Origin: Geobacter sp.
Lineage (GTDB): Bacteria; Desulfobacterota; Desulfuromonadia; Geobacterales; Geobacteraceae
Direction of reading: 5' to 3'
Length of the DNA stretch: 64,000 bases
Assembly (NCBI GenBank): GCA_003490025.1
Contig: DNJC01000032.1
Coordinates: 126,278-190,277, forward strand
Made by a program: the position numbers and the translations under genes. Shown here piece by piece: positions 28,832 to 36,507 of this stretch. Position 1 is the stretch's first letter; every line of letters begins with the position of its first letter. Under the pieces are notes generated by a model. That model saw only the letters and a program-made list of their open reading frames with translations, had not been told where the DNA came from and did not search any database.

Positions 28832-30001
28832 ATGAAATTTCCCGTCTCGCCTCTTATCTGCGGCGTGCACCCGCCTCCCATCTCCGAGGTCAAGGGGTGG
28901 CTTGCCGCCGCCAACCCGCAACTCCCCCTCATCGACCTCTGCCAGGCGATCCCTGACTACCCTCCCCCGAGGGAACTCACCGACCACCTGGCCCAGGTGA
29001 TGCTCGACCCGCTCACCTCCCGCTACAGCATCGACGAGGGGCTTCCCGAGGTGCGCGAGGCGGTCTGCTCGGGCTACCGCAGGCTGTACGGCGCCCGCAT
29101 CAACCCCGACCAGCTCTGCCTCACCATCGGGGCGAGCCAGGCGCTCTGGCTTGCCATGGTCACGCTCTGCCGCGCGGGCGACGAGGTGATAGTCCAACTC
29201 CCCGCATACTTCGACCACCCGATGGCGCTGGCGGTACTCGGCATCCGCTGCGTCTTCGCACCCTTCGACGAGGCGACCGGGGGGCTTCCCGACCTGGCAG
29301 CCATCTCCCGCCTGATCACGGCCAAGACGAGGGCCATCCTGCTGGTAACCCCGAGCAACCCGACCGGCGCGGTCATCCCCCCCGACACCATACGGGAGCT
29401 GTACCGCCTGGCGGCCAGCCGCAACGTGGCGCTGGTGCTCGACGAGACCTACAACAGCTTCATCACCGGCGGCGTCCGCCCCCATGACCTCTTCGAGGAC
29501 CCTTCCTGGAGCGACCATTTCGTCCATATCGCCTCCTTCGGCAAGACCTTCGCGCTCACCGGGTACCGTGCCGGCATGCTGGCTGCGTCGGAGCAGTTCA
29601 TACAGCACGCGCTGAAGGCCCAGGACACCATGGCCGTCTGCCAGCCGCGCGTCACGCAGCACGCGGTGAAGTACGGCTTCGACAATCTCGTGGAGTGGGT
29701 GGCCCGCAACCGGGTCATGATGGAACGAAGGCATGAGGTGTTCCGGGCCGAATTCGCCAAGGGAGATAACGCCTTCACCCTGGTGGCGAGCGGCCCGTTT
29801 TTCGGGTGGGTGCGGCACCCGCTGGAAGGCGTGACCGGGCGGCAGGTGGCGAAGCGGCTGGTCGAGGAGATGGGGATCCTGCTCCTTCCGGGCGAGGTGT
29901 TCGGGCCGGGACTGGAGCGGTACCTGAGGCTTGCCTTCGGCAACATCCGGGAGGAGACCATTCCCGAGGCGGTGCAAAGGTTCAGGGATTTCAGAATCTA
30001 G
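28832..30001 (+). CDS. Class I/II pyridoxal-phosphate aminotransferase
   Basis: 389-residue fold-type I aminotransferase. The PLP-binding Lys is in SFGKTFALTGYRAGM, with the substrate-binding NPTGA and DETYNSF motifs upstream and a conserved Arg region (RYLRLAF) near the end. The amino acid substrate is not predictable. It ends just before a large inverted repeat and faces the hydrolase gene. Confidence 0.88.
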   Translation: MKFPVSPLICGVHPPPISEVKGWLAAANPQLPLIDLCQAIPDYPPPRELTDHLAQVMLDPLTSRYSIDEGLPEVREAVCSGYRRLYGARINPDQLCLTIGASQALWLAMVTLCRAGDEVIVQLPAYFDHPMALAVLGIRCVFAPFDEATGGLPDLAAISRLITAKTRAILLVTPSNPTGAVIPPDTIRELYRLAASRNVALVLDETYNSFITGGVRPHDLFEDPSWSDHFVHIASFGKTFALTGYRAGMLAASEQFIQHALKAQDTMAVCQPRVTQHAVKYGFDNLVEWVARNRVMMERRHEVFRAEFAKGDNAFTLVASGPFFGWVRHPLEGVTGRQVAKRLVEEMGILLLPGEVFGPGLERYLRLAFGNIREETIPEAVQRFRDFRI

Positions 30002-30017
30002 AAAACCGTTGAGAATC

Positions 30018-30133
30018 AAAACCGTTGGCCACAGAGAACGTCTGAAAAAATCTGAGAAAGACGTAGAGAAAAACCTTTCTTGTCTCTAGCTTCTCTCAGA
30101 ATTCCTCAGATTTCCTCCGTGGCCAACGGTTTT
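30018..30133. repeat. Long inverted repeat between convergent genes
   Basis: Perfect 15-bp outer arms (AAAACCGTTGGCCAC at 30018-30032 and GTGGCCAACGGTTTT at 30119-30133) enclose weaker AGAGAA / TTCTCT-type pairing. This may be a dispersed element and could also act as a bidirectional terminator. Confidence 0.8.
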
Positions 30134-30143
30134 ATTTTCAGGT

Positions 30144-30983
30144 TCAAAGGGTTTCCTGCAGGAAATCGATCAGCCCGTCGTTCACCTCTTCGGCGTGGGT
30201 CCAGTTCAGGCCGTGCGGGGCCCCCGCCACCACGATGAGCCGGCTCCCCTCCACCGCCTCGTGGGTCCGGCTGCCGGTAGCGGCGAAGGGGAGGATCCGG
30301 TCGCTGTCGCCATGGATCACCAGCGTGGGGATCCGGATGGACACCAGGTCCTCACGGAAGTCGGTAAGCCAGGAGTCGACGCACTCAAGGGTGCCGACGG
30401 GCGACGCCCCCGCCGCGATGTTCCAGCTCAGCCTGGCCACCTCATCGCTCACCTTCTTTCCCCCGAACTCGTGGATATTGTAGAAGTTGGACAGGAAGCT
30501 GGTGAGAAATGCCACCCTGTCGGCGTGTATCGCCTGCCTGATCCCCTCGAAGATGTTGCCGTCGAGCCCCGCCGGGTTGTCCGGGCTCTTCAGCAGGAAA
30601 GGGGTTACGGCCGCTATGAATACCGCCTTGCGCACCCGTTCCGTCCCGTAGCGCCCGAGATAGCGCGCCACCTCTCCTCCCCCCATTGAGAAGCCGACCA
30701 GCGTGGCGTCCCGCAGGTCGAGCCTCGTCATCACCGCATGGAGGTCATCGGCGAGCGTGTCGTAATCGTACCCGGTGGACGGCCTGCCCGACTGGCCGAA
30801 CCCGCGACGGTCGTAGGCGACCACCCGGTGCCCGGCGCTCAGCAGGGCCGGCACCTGCCTCTCCCAAGACCTGCTGCTGAGGGGCCAGCCGTGGATCAGG
30901 ACCACCGGCTTCCCCGTTCCGAAATCCTCGTAATACAGGTCGATATTGCAGGAGTTTTCCTTTCCCACGGTGATGTAATTCAT
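30144..30983 (-). CDS. Alpha/beta hydrolase, non-heme chloroperoxidase type
   Basis: Serine hydrolase with oxyanion motif HGWPLS, nucleophile elbow GFSMGGGE, acid in HGDSDRILP and catalytic His in GAPHGLNWTH. The pattern is that of non-heme chloroperoxidases / arylesterases. The substrate is unknown. The ATG at 30983 is preferred to 30989 or 31028 because AAGGAG lies 6 bases before it. Confidence 0.88.
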   Translation of the reverse strand: MNYITVGKENSCNIDLYYEDFGTGKPVVLIHGWPLSSRSWERQVPALLSAGHRVVAYDRRGFGQSGRPSTGYDYDTLADDLHAVMTRLDLRDATLVGFSMGGGEVARYLGRYGTERVRKAVFIAAVTPFLLKSPDNPAGLDGNIFEGIRQAIHADRVAFLTSFLSNFYNIHEFGGKKVSDEVARLSWNIAAGASPVGTLECVDSWLTDFREDLVSIRIPTLVIHGDSDRILPFAATGSRTHEAVEGSRLIVVAGAPHGLNWTHAEEVNDGLIDFLQETL

Positions 30984-31355
30984 GGTCATCTCCTTGTGCT
31001 GTAACCGTCCCGCCTTCCCCGCGACCATCTTCCGCCATACCTTCTTCAGGTTCCTTTTCGGCGGCGCCTCAAGAGCTGCTGTTTGTTTTCGCTAATTTGG
31101 CAAGTAGATCAAATACAACATTTCCCGGCCAAGTCAACCGATCCCTCCTGCTGCAACCGCAGCAGCTCGACCGGCGGCAACAGCCAGGGGAACACCACCA
31201 CGGTTCCGGTCGGCCGCAGCTGGCGCGAACGTCCCGCAGAAGATGAGGCATCGTCTCTCCGCGTTCACTTCGTGCACCGGGCGAGGTAACGTCTGCTGGC
31301 GGGCTTGTTAATGTGAAGACGTCTGTGCTACCCTCTTATTAAAGGAGGTCACGTT
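30984..31355. other. Intergenic region
   Basis: It holds the hydrolase promoter region on the minus strand and the upstream region of the small membrane protein gene. No gene is confidently recognised. The stretch 31,140-31,260 is GC-rich and could be a decayed gene end. Confidence 0.4.
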
Positions 31356-31505
31356 ATGGTTATGGCCACTCTGGTAGTCATTGTCATGGCGATCATGGCC
31401 GCAGTCCTTACGGTGTGGTACGTCGCGGTGCCGGTCGAAGTGGTGGCCGGCTTCTTCGGTGCATTCCGTCATGGCGGCATGAAGCGCCCCAAAATACCTC
31501 AATAG
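31356..31505 (+). CDS. Small membrane protein (49 residues)
   Basis: Short gene with a strong ribosome binding site (AAAGGAGG, 6 bases before the ATG). It begins MVMATLVVIVMAIMAAVLTV, a single hydrophobic helix, and ends in a basic tail (FRHGGMKRPKIPQ). A good terminator follows at 31562. Family not recognised; a single-pass inner-membrane microprotein is likely. Confidence 0.65.
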   Translation: MVMATLVVIVMAIMAAVLTVWYVAVPVEVVAGFFGAFRHGGMKRPKIPQ

Positions 31506-31561
31506 TTCTCTTGTCCGTCCTCGCAGTCTTGCGAGAGCCCCGGAGGAGGACGGCAGTCGAC

Positions 31562-31602
31562 AAAAAAGGCCCTTGGCAGCAATGCCAGGGGCCTTCGTTT
31601 TT
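31562..31602. terminator. Terminator of the small membrane protein gene
   Basis: A 12-bp stem (AAGGCCCTTGGC / GCCAGGGGCCTT, one G-T pair) with A6 to the left and T5 to the right can work on both strands. Its sequence resembles the terminators at 33611 and 34644. Confidence 0.8.
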
Positions 31603-31727
31603 GCTTTCCTACCGGACAACGGGCTCGGGTGAGGAACTAGCTGGTCCACCCAGGTTCCCAAGCTCCAGCTTGGGGACCCAATCCCCCAACAGGGAACGTA
31701 ACGCCGGACGGCTGTTCGACGGGCAGC

Positions 31728-32765
31728 CTAGGAAGGGAGGCGGGGGTGTCCTTTCAGCGATCTGAAACTCACCAGCTTCCCCTGCTCTTCATCGTACAGG
31801 TTCAGGCGGAGAGATTTCAGGCTGCCGCGCATGGTCAGGGGGAGGACGCTTTGAAGCTCCGGTACCTCCTCGCAGCATTTCTGCAGATAATAATTGGGGA
31901 TGCCCGGCCGTGCATGATGCACGTGATGGTAGCCGATGTTGCCGGTGAGCCACTGGAGCATACTCGGCAGCTGATAGAAGGAGGCCCCTTCCAGTGCGGC
32001 TTTCCAAGGGTTCCACTGGTCATGCCTTGCCCAATACACCCCCTCGAACTGGTGCTGGACGTAAAACATCCAGACGCCGAAGGTCGCTGCAATGAGGAGG
32101 ATCGGCAACTGGACCATGAGATAGGTCTTGAAACCGATCGCCCAGCCGGCCAGCGCGATGAAGACCACCAACGCAACATCGGTGTAAATGACGCTATGGA
32201 TGTCCTGCTTGTGGGCCCTTTCGCTTGGCCACCTGTTGCGGAGCAGGAAATAGTAGGCAGGGCCGATGGTGAACATGATCGCCGGGCTTCGGTACAACCG
32301 GTAACACAGCCGCTGCCACGGTGGGGCGGCGAGATATTCCTCCACCGTCATGGTCGTGATGTCGCCGAAGCCGCGCCTGTCGAGGTCGCCGACGGTGATG
32401 TGGTGCCCGGCATGGCTGCGCCGCCAGTCGTGGAAAGCGGTGAAGGTGAGAACTCCGCAGATATAGCCGATGTTCCTGTTCCAGTGAGGGGAATGGACGA
32501 AGGACCCGTGGGTGCAGTCGTGAAACAGGATGAAGACGCGTACGAAGACCGCAGCCGCTAGCACGGACAGCGCGAGAGTGATGAGGTAGGAATACCCGGT
32601 TTTCACGGTGAAAATCATCAACGCGAAGATGACGACATACAGGCTGAGCGTGCTGAGGAGTTGCCACATGGCTATGCGGAGATTTGGTTTGGCGTATTTT
32701 CCAAGGGCTGAATACCAATCCGGTTTTTCGACATGGCTGGCGACGAAGACGGGATTGAAAGTCAT
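31728..32765 (-). CDS. Fatty acid desaturase
   Basis: Membrane diiron desaturase of 345 residues. The three His boxes are present: HDCTHGS, HDWRRSHAGHH and GYHHVHHARPGIPN. Four or more hydrophobic segments lie between them. It should introduce a double bond into acyl chains of membrane lipids, an oxygen-dependent reaction, which is notable in a presumed anaerobe. The frame is open to 32867; the ATG at 32765 follows an AAGGGGG and begins the conserved region. It lies next to the accessory region and may itself be acquired. Confidence 0.87.
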   Translation of the reverse strand: MTFNPVFVASHVEKPDWYSALGKYAKPNLRIAMWQLLSTLSLYVVIFALMIFTVKTGYSYLITLALSVLAAAVFVRVFILFHDCTHGSFVHSPHWNRNIGYICGVLTFTAFHDWRRSHAGHHITVGDLDRRGFGDITTMTVEEYLAAPPWQRLCYRLYRSPAIMFTIGPAYYFLLRNRWPSERAHKQDIHSVIYTDVALVVFIALAGWAIGFKTYLMVQLPILLIAATFGVWMFYVQHQFEGVYWARHDQWNPWKAALEGASFYQLPSMLQWLTGNIGYHHVHHARPGIPNYYLQKCCEEVPELQSVLPLTMRGSLKSLRLNLYDEEQGKLVSFRSLKGHPRLPS

Positions 32766-32873
32766 AAGGGACCCCCTTTGGATGAGGTGGAGCCTCGGAT
32801 TCAACCTTTTAAAATTACCAAAAATTCCAGCATTCGAAAGAATTCGGAGTCCCGCAACGTTCGGCAATCCGCG

Positions 32874-33179
32874 TCAGGCCGCTTCCTTCAGAGGCTTTAC
32901 CTCCTGCTCTATCCGAGTGGCCAGAGTGATTTCGGCTGTCTCGAGATCGTATTCGGCTTGAAGGTTCATCCAACTCTGGGCGTCGGTGCCGAAAAAGCGG
33001 GCCAGGCGAAGGGCGGTGTCGGCAGTGATGGCCCTTTTGCCAGCGCAGATTTCGTCTATGCGACGCTGGGGAACAGCTATGGACTTTGCCAACCGGTAGC
33101 GGGTGATGGCCATCGGGATAAGGAAGTCTTCCAAAAGGATTTCGCCGGGATGCACGGGAGGGAGGTCGCGTTTATTCAT
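32874..33179 (-). CDS. higA: HigA-type antitoxin
   Basis: 101-residue XRE-type helix-turn-helix antitoxin (MNKRDLPPVHPGEILLEDFL, RYRLAKSIAVPQRRIDEICA, ALRLARFFGTDAQSWMNLQ). It neutralises the HigB toxin and should repress the operon. The frame starts at 33194, but AAGGAG sits between that ATG and the one at 33179, so 33179 is preferred. It follows higB by about 11 bases. Confidence 0.9.
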   Translation of the reverse strand: MNKRDLPPVHPGEILLEDFLIPMAITRYRLAKSIAVPQRRIDEICAGKRAITADTALRLARFFGTDAQSWMNLQAEYDLETAEITLATRIEQEVKPLKEAA

Positions 33180-33190
33180 AAAAATCTCCT

Positions 33191-33469
33191 TCAATGATAA
33201 TCAGTAATCTCGACATCGTAGGCGTTGCCTTCCCATCGGAAGCAAATTCGCCATTGATCATTGATCCTGATGCTCCACTGGCCATTGCGGTCACCGGAAA
33301 GCTGCTCCAGTCGGTTCCCCGGCGGGACTCGCAGAAAGTCGAGGCTGGCAGCGCCGCTCAGCTGTTTGAGCTTGCGCTGGGCGATGCGCTGAACGTCCTG
33401 CGGCAGCTTCGCCGAAAATCGCCCATGGAACAGCTTCTCAGTCTCTTTGCAGGCGAATGAAATGATCAT
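33191..33469 (-). CDS. higB: HigB-type mRNA interferase toxin
   Basis: 92-residue RelE-superfamily toxin that cleaves mRNA on the ribosome. Typical features are IISFACKETEKLFHG at the N-terminus, LDFLRVPPGNRLEQLSGDR, and WSIRINDQWRICFRWEG with EITDYH at the end. The toxin is upstream of the antitoxin, as usual for higBA. A strong promoter lies directly upstream. Both genes look intact. Confidence 0.92.
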   Translation of the reverse strand: MIISFACKETEKLFHGRFSAKLPQDVQRIAQRKLKQLSGAASLDFLRVPPGNRLEQLSGDRNGQWSIRINDQWRICFRWEGNAYDVEITDYH

Positions 33470-33475
33470 GGCGGA

Positions 33476-33504
33476 ATGATAACGAGAGCCGTTAGTATTG
33501 TCAA
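33476..33504 (-). promoter_or_regulatory. Sigma-70 promoter of higBA
   Basis: On the minus strand TTGACA (33504-33499), a 17-base spacer, then TATCAT (33481-33476), ending 6 bases before the higB ATG. The transcript leader would be very short or absent. Confidence 0.75.
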
Positions 33505-33610
33505 GCGGTAGTATTCTGCTAACCTGGAACTTTTTGAAGCCATGAAAGCGGTCGGGCAGTTTACCTGTTCTACTTGGGCGTCACCGGAAAAGGATCGGAG
33601 CGGAAAAGGA

Positions 33611-33643
33611 AAAAGGCCCTTGGCGTTGAGCCAAGGGCCTTTT
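33611..33643. terminator. Terminator beside the outer tRNA-Pro fragment
   Basis: A perfect 14-bp stem (AAAAGGCCCTTGGC / GCCAAGGGCCTTTT). It sits where a terminator for the minus-strand tRNA-Pro would lie. Confidence 0.9.
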
Positions 33644-33649
33644 CTAAAA

Positions 33650-33699
33650 TGGTCGGAATGAGAGGATTCGAACCTCCGACCCCCTGCTCCCGCAGCAGG
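33650..33699 (-). repeat. Partial tRNA-Pro copy (outer att site)
   Basis: Matches the 3' half of the intact tRNA-Pro at 55655-55731 from its CCA end to the anticodon stem, with one change in the variable loop (33679) and one in the anticodon loop (33693). It shares the variable-loop change with the copy at 34684. Interpreted as an attachment site left by an integration into the tRNA gene. Confidence 0.9.
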
Positions 33700-33725
33700 G
33701 GCAGTTGTGCGTCCGTCGGTCGATG

Positions 33726-33995
33726 CTATTCCTTACCTGATTTCCACATATCCTCATCCACTTTTTCAAACGCAGACGTGGCATTCTCGAACTCAGTGAG
33801 ATCACTCGAGCTCCAAGTGCCTGCCAGGTGGTCCAGGTCGTCGTAGATGACGATTCGTTTTTTCTTTTCCATACCAAGGGATTCCTTCAGAATTCTGAGC
33901 ATAACGGTATTGACGCTAGTGTCCTCGCGCCGAGCCTTTTCCTCCAATGCTCCAGAGATAGCGTCATCTATGCCGAGCAACGTCATAGTAGCCAT
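33726..33995 (-). CDS. Orphan ribbon-helix-helix antitoxin
   Basis: 89-residue protein with an N-terminal RHH region (MTLLGIDDAISGALEEKARR, then SVNTVMLRILKESLG) and an acidic tail (YDDLDHLAGTWSSSDLTEFE) of the kind that wraps a PIN-domain (VapC) toxin. No toxin follows: the stop is about 30 bases from the tRNA fragment. The toxin gene was probably lost at the junction. Confidence 0.75.
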   Translation of the reverse strand: MATMTLLGIDDAISGALEEKARREDTSVNTVMLRILKESLGMEKKKRIVIYDDLDHLAGTWSSSDLTEFENATSAFEKVDEDMWKSGKE

Positions 33996-34125
33996 TAATT
34001 CGTCTCCTCAATCATCTTGTCACCAGAAGAAGGCCGCTAATATTACTGAGGCTGTCAAGTGAGATATGGGCCGGTGGTCTTACTAGGACAGCCAGATGTA
34101 CCTTGACGAGCCAGTCGCGACGATT

Positions 34126-34401
34126 TCATACAACCCGGATTTCGACCTTGCCGTTGACAGCCTGAGCATACCGTTTCAGCGACCTTAGACTGGGCAATGG
34201 ATGGCCGGATTCAAGGCGTGCAACGACGGACTGTGTTGTGCCCATGCGTTTCGCAACCTCATCCTGGGTGAGATGTGCCTTTTTCCTGGCTTCGATTAGC
34301 TGTGAGGCCAGCGCGAACTCATCCTCTAGTTCGACAAATTCAGCCCTAAACTCTTCATCTTTCAAAAGTTCTTCTTTCACTACAGACATTTTTCTACCCA
34401 T
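34126..34401 (-). CDS. HigA-like XRE antitoxin (intact, toxin broken)
   Basis: 91-residue protein with an XRE helix-turn-helix (ARKKAHLTQDEVAKRMGTTQ, SVVARLESGHPLPSLRSLKRY) near the C-terminus. The ATG at 34401 is chosen over 34437 because it overlaps the toxin stop as is usual in such operons. The upstream toxin gene has an internal deletion, so this antitoxin stands alone. Confidence 0.82.
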   Translation of the reverse strand: MGRKMSVVKEELLKDEEFRAEFVELEDEFALASQLIEARKKAHLTQDEVAKRMGTTQSVVARLESGHPLPSLRSLKRYAQAVNGKVEIRVV

Positions 34402-34580
34402 GGTCAATCTCCTCCATCCGTGACAATGCCAGTGCAATTTCCCCCGGCGGTATTCGAAAGGCCGTAGGCCTCGATCAAATCGGTAATGCGCACTAAGCGA
34501 GCCTGAAGATCCTTGGGGATGGCAAGGAATTCGGCTTCAACCGCATCATCCAGGAATTCGACCGTCCATACCCTTTTCAT
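34394..34580 (-). pseudogene. HigB/RelE-like toxin with internal deletion
   Basis: The first part reads MKRVWTVEFLDDAVEAEFLA then IPKDLQARLVRITDLIEAYG and LSN, a normal toxin N-terminus. The end, in another frame, reads EIALALSRMEEIDHG, a normal toxin C-terminus. The roughly 50 residues between them, which hold the RNase core, are missing, and the join is out of frame. The promoter and antitoxin remain intact. This is loss of the toxin with retention of the antitoxin. Confidence 0.8.
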
Positions 34581-34586
34581 AGGCAG

Positions 34587-34615
34587 ACTATAGCAAAAAA
34601 ACGATAATTTGCCAA
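34587..34615 (-). promoter_or_regulatory. Sigma-70 promoter of the broken toxin / HigA-like pair
   Basis: On the minus strand TTGGCA (34615-34610), a 17-base spacer, then TATAGT (34592-34587) with an upstream TGC extended -10. Confidence 0.75.
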
Positions 34616-34643
34616 AAATTTAGTTGGGGATCGGAAGACCACG

Positions 34644-34677
34644 AAAAAAGGCCCCTGATTTTGTCAGGGGCCTTTCT
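34644..34677. terminator. Terminator beside the inner tRNA-Pro fragment
   Basis: A perfect 10-bp stem (AGGCCCCTGA / TCAGGGGCCT) between an A run and a T-rich end. Confidence 0.88.
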
Positions 34678-34683
34678 CTATAA

Positions 34684-34732
34684 TGGTCGGAATGAGAGGA
34701 TTCGAACCTCCGACCCCCTGCTCCCGAAGCAG
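34684..34732 (-). repeat. Partial tRNA-Pro copy (inner att site, distal end of the main island)
   Basis: 49 bases identical to the 3' part of the intact tRNA-Pro at 55655 except one base (34713). Identity stops just past the anticodon. It lies about 170 bases before the integrase gene and marks the distal end of the main island. Confidence 0.92.
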
Positions 34733-34902
34733 AGCGATGGGGTTTTCATGGCTTTGCAGACACACGCTAGCGTTTTCGTTTACTGTCACTTAAAACCATA
34801 ATGAATATGAGATATATGGTGATTTTGTGCAGATTTCATGCTACCCTTGCGCCTCATCGTTTTCATCGGTTTTCAAACACTAGCAAACGCCTTGGGGGTG
34901 AC

Positions 34903-36468
34903 ATGAAGGTGACAAAACAAGGTGCGGGAGCAGAAACCTGGAAAGGGCTCACCAGTCATAGCAGTAGTGCCGGAAGGAAGGGTGGCAAGTTCACCATCGA
35001 GGAGTTGAAGAACCTTGAAGTCAAGGACCTACCGTATTACCTAACCGCCCAAGAGGGATTCTCCGTCCGCGTATTGACATCAGGGGTCAAGACTTTCTAT
35101 TTCCGGTACACCGTCAATGGCAAAAAACAGCAGATCAAGATCGGGAACTTCGCAGAGGTCCCGAGGCGTCGGGGCGAGATAACCCTGAAAGATGCCAAGA
35201 ATACGCATACGGCCCTGTTCAAGGACTATTGCGACGGTAAAGATCCGAAAGCGCCCAATATCATCGAAGAGGACCCGATACCCGCCAATAAATATGAAGA
35301 CATGACCATTGCAGATCTTGCCGATGTCTTCCTTGACTTTACCGGTAAGCCCGAAAACAGAGCACCGTCAACCCATAAGGAGTACAAGAGAACAATCGAA
35401 AAGTTTGTAATACCGTTCTTTGAAAAATACAACATTCTCAAGCTTACCAGCGTAAAAAAGCATCATGCTATCAAGTTAATCACTGATGTTGCAGCTAATA
35501 GAAAGGACAATGGTGAACTAATAGCAGGCCAAGCTCGTGCTGTACTCAAGATAACTCGGGCTATGTGGAACTTTCAGCTTGAAAAGGAGGACTCTGCTTA
35601 CCGAAATCCTTTCAGTGATCTGGAAAAAGTCAAAGAGATACAGCCGCTTATGAAAACAAAGAAGCAGCAGCGAGCATTGGGTGAAAAAGAGATCAGACAC
35701 ATCTGGACCATGCTCAACTCATCTGATGGCCCTGGAAGTGCTTCAGTAGCTCGGGCACTCATGATGGTGCTCGTGACGGGGCAGCGTCCAGGAGAGGTTG
35801 CCGGGATGCACCGGAGCGAAATAACCGACGATTGGTGGCAGATACCGGCTCATCGCATCAAGACACGCTGTCATGAACATCACGATCATCGAGTCTATTT
35901 ATCGCCATTGGCCAAACAGATCATCGGCACTTTCCCAGAATATATTTTCCCGAGCTCGGCACCAGACTGTCAGGGCAAACCCATCCAAGCTAGCTCTATG
36001 TCAAAGTTACTCAGAGGCGAACTCGCATCTAAAGAAGGGGAAATTACAAGACAAAGATGGCTCGGCCTAACAAAAAAGTTCACCCCCAATGATTTGCGCA
36101 AGACAATGAGGACCCATCTCTCGTCCATAGGCTGTCCAAAGGATGTTGGTGAAGAGATCCTTAACCATTCGCAAAATGAAGTTGCCGCACGATACAATCT
36201 CTATAAGTACGATCCAGAAAAACAATTATGGATGGTAAAGTGGGCTGAAAGGCTTCACCAGATGCTTGAAGACCAACCGATAACAATCAGAACGACTGAT
36301 GATCCTTATGACATCCAGCAGCTTGAGAATCTGGTTGAGCGTATGCCACTAACGGCAGTCGCGAAGCAGCTCGGAATCTCCGATAACGCGGTCCGAAAAC
36401 GTTGCAAGAAACACGGGGTCGCTCTGAAGCCACGAGGAGTATGGCTCAAAGGACGACCCCGGCGATGA
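34903..36468 (+). CDS. Tyrosine integrase (P4-type) of the island
   Basis: Site-specific recombinase of about 521 residues. It has an N-terminal arm-binding domain (DUF4102-like, about 30-120), a core-binding domain (about 145-255) and a catalytic domain with Arg in TGQRPGEV, NDLRKT (Asn in place of the usual His of HxxR), LNHS and the nucleophile Tyr in ARYNLYKYD. A C-terminal helix-turn-helix (TAVAKQLGISDNAVRKRCKK) is an extra module. The ATG at 34801 is possible, but 34903 is the better start by homology. It is more AT-rich than the host genes and sits next to the att site. Confidence 0.9.
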   Translation: MKVTKQGAGAETWKGLTSHSSSAGRKGGKFTIEELKNLEVKDLPYYLTAQEGFSVRVLTSGVKTFYFRYTVNGKKQQIKIGNFAEVPRRRGEITLKDAKNTHTALFKDYCDGKDPKAPNIIEEDPIPANKYEDMTIADLADVFLDFTGKPENRAPSTHKEYKRTIEKFVIPFFEKYNILKLTSVKKHHAIKLITDVAANRKDNGELIAGQARAVLKITRAMWNFQLEKEDSAYRNPFSDLEKVKEIQPLMKTKKQQRALGEKEIRHIWTMLNSSDGPGSASVARALMMVLVTGQRPGEVAGMHRSEITDDWWQIPAHRIKTRCHEHHDHRVYLSPLAKQIIGTFPEYIFPSSAPDCQGKPIQASSMSKLLRGELASKEGEITRQRWLGLTKKFTPNDLRKTMRTHLSSIGCPKDVGEEILNHSQNEVAARYNLYKYDPEKQLWMVKWAERLHQMLEDQPITIRTTDDPYDIQQLENLVERMPLTAVAKQLGISDNAVRKRCKKHGVALKPRGVWLKGRPRR

Positions 36469-36507
36469 GAAGCACTATTGCGTTTTTCAGCTATTCCTGA
36501 AAGAGGT

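Larger units (their letters stand above)
33650..34683. mobile_element. Remnant of an older integrated element
   Basis: A 1.03-kb segment bounded by two partial tRNA-Pro copies in the same orientation. It holds an orphan RHH antitoxin and a HigBA-like module with a broken toxin, and no integrase. This is the form expected of an older integration that decayed or lost its interior by deletion. Confidence 0.7.

Noticed and set aside
33650..34732. Two additional tRNA-Pro genes
   Set aside because: Only the 3' half is present in each, without the D arm and 5' acceptor strand, so they are att remnants and not tRNA genes.
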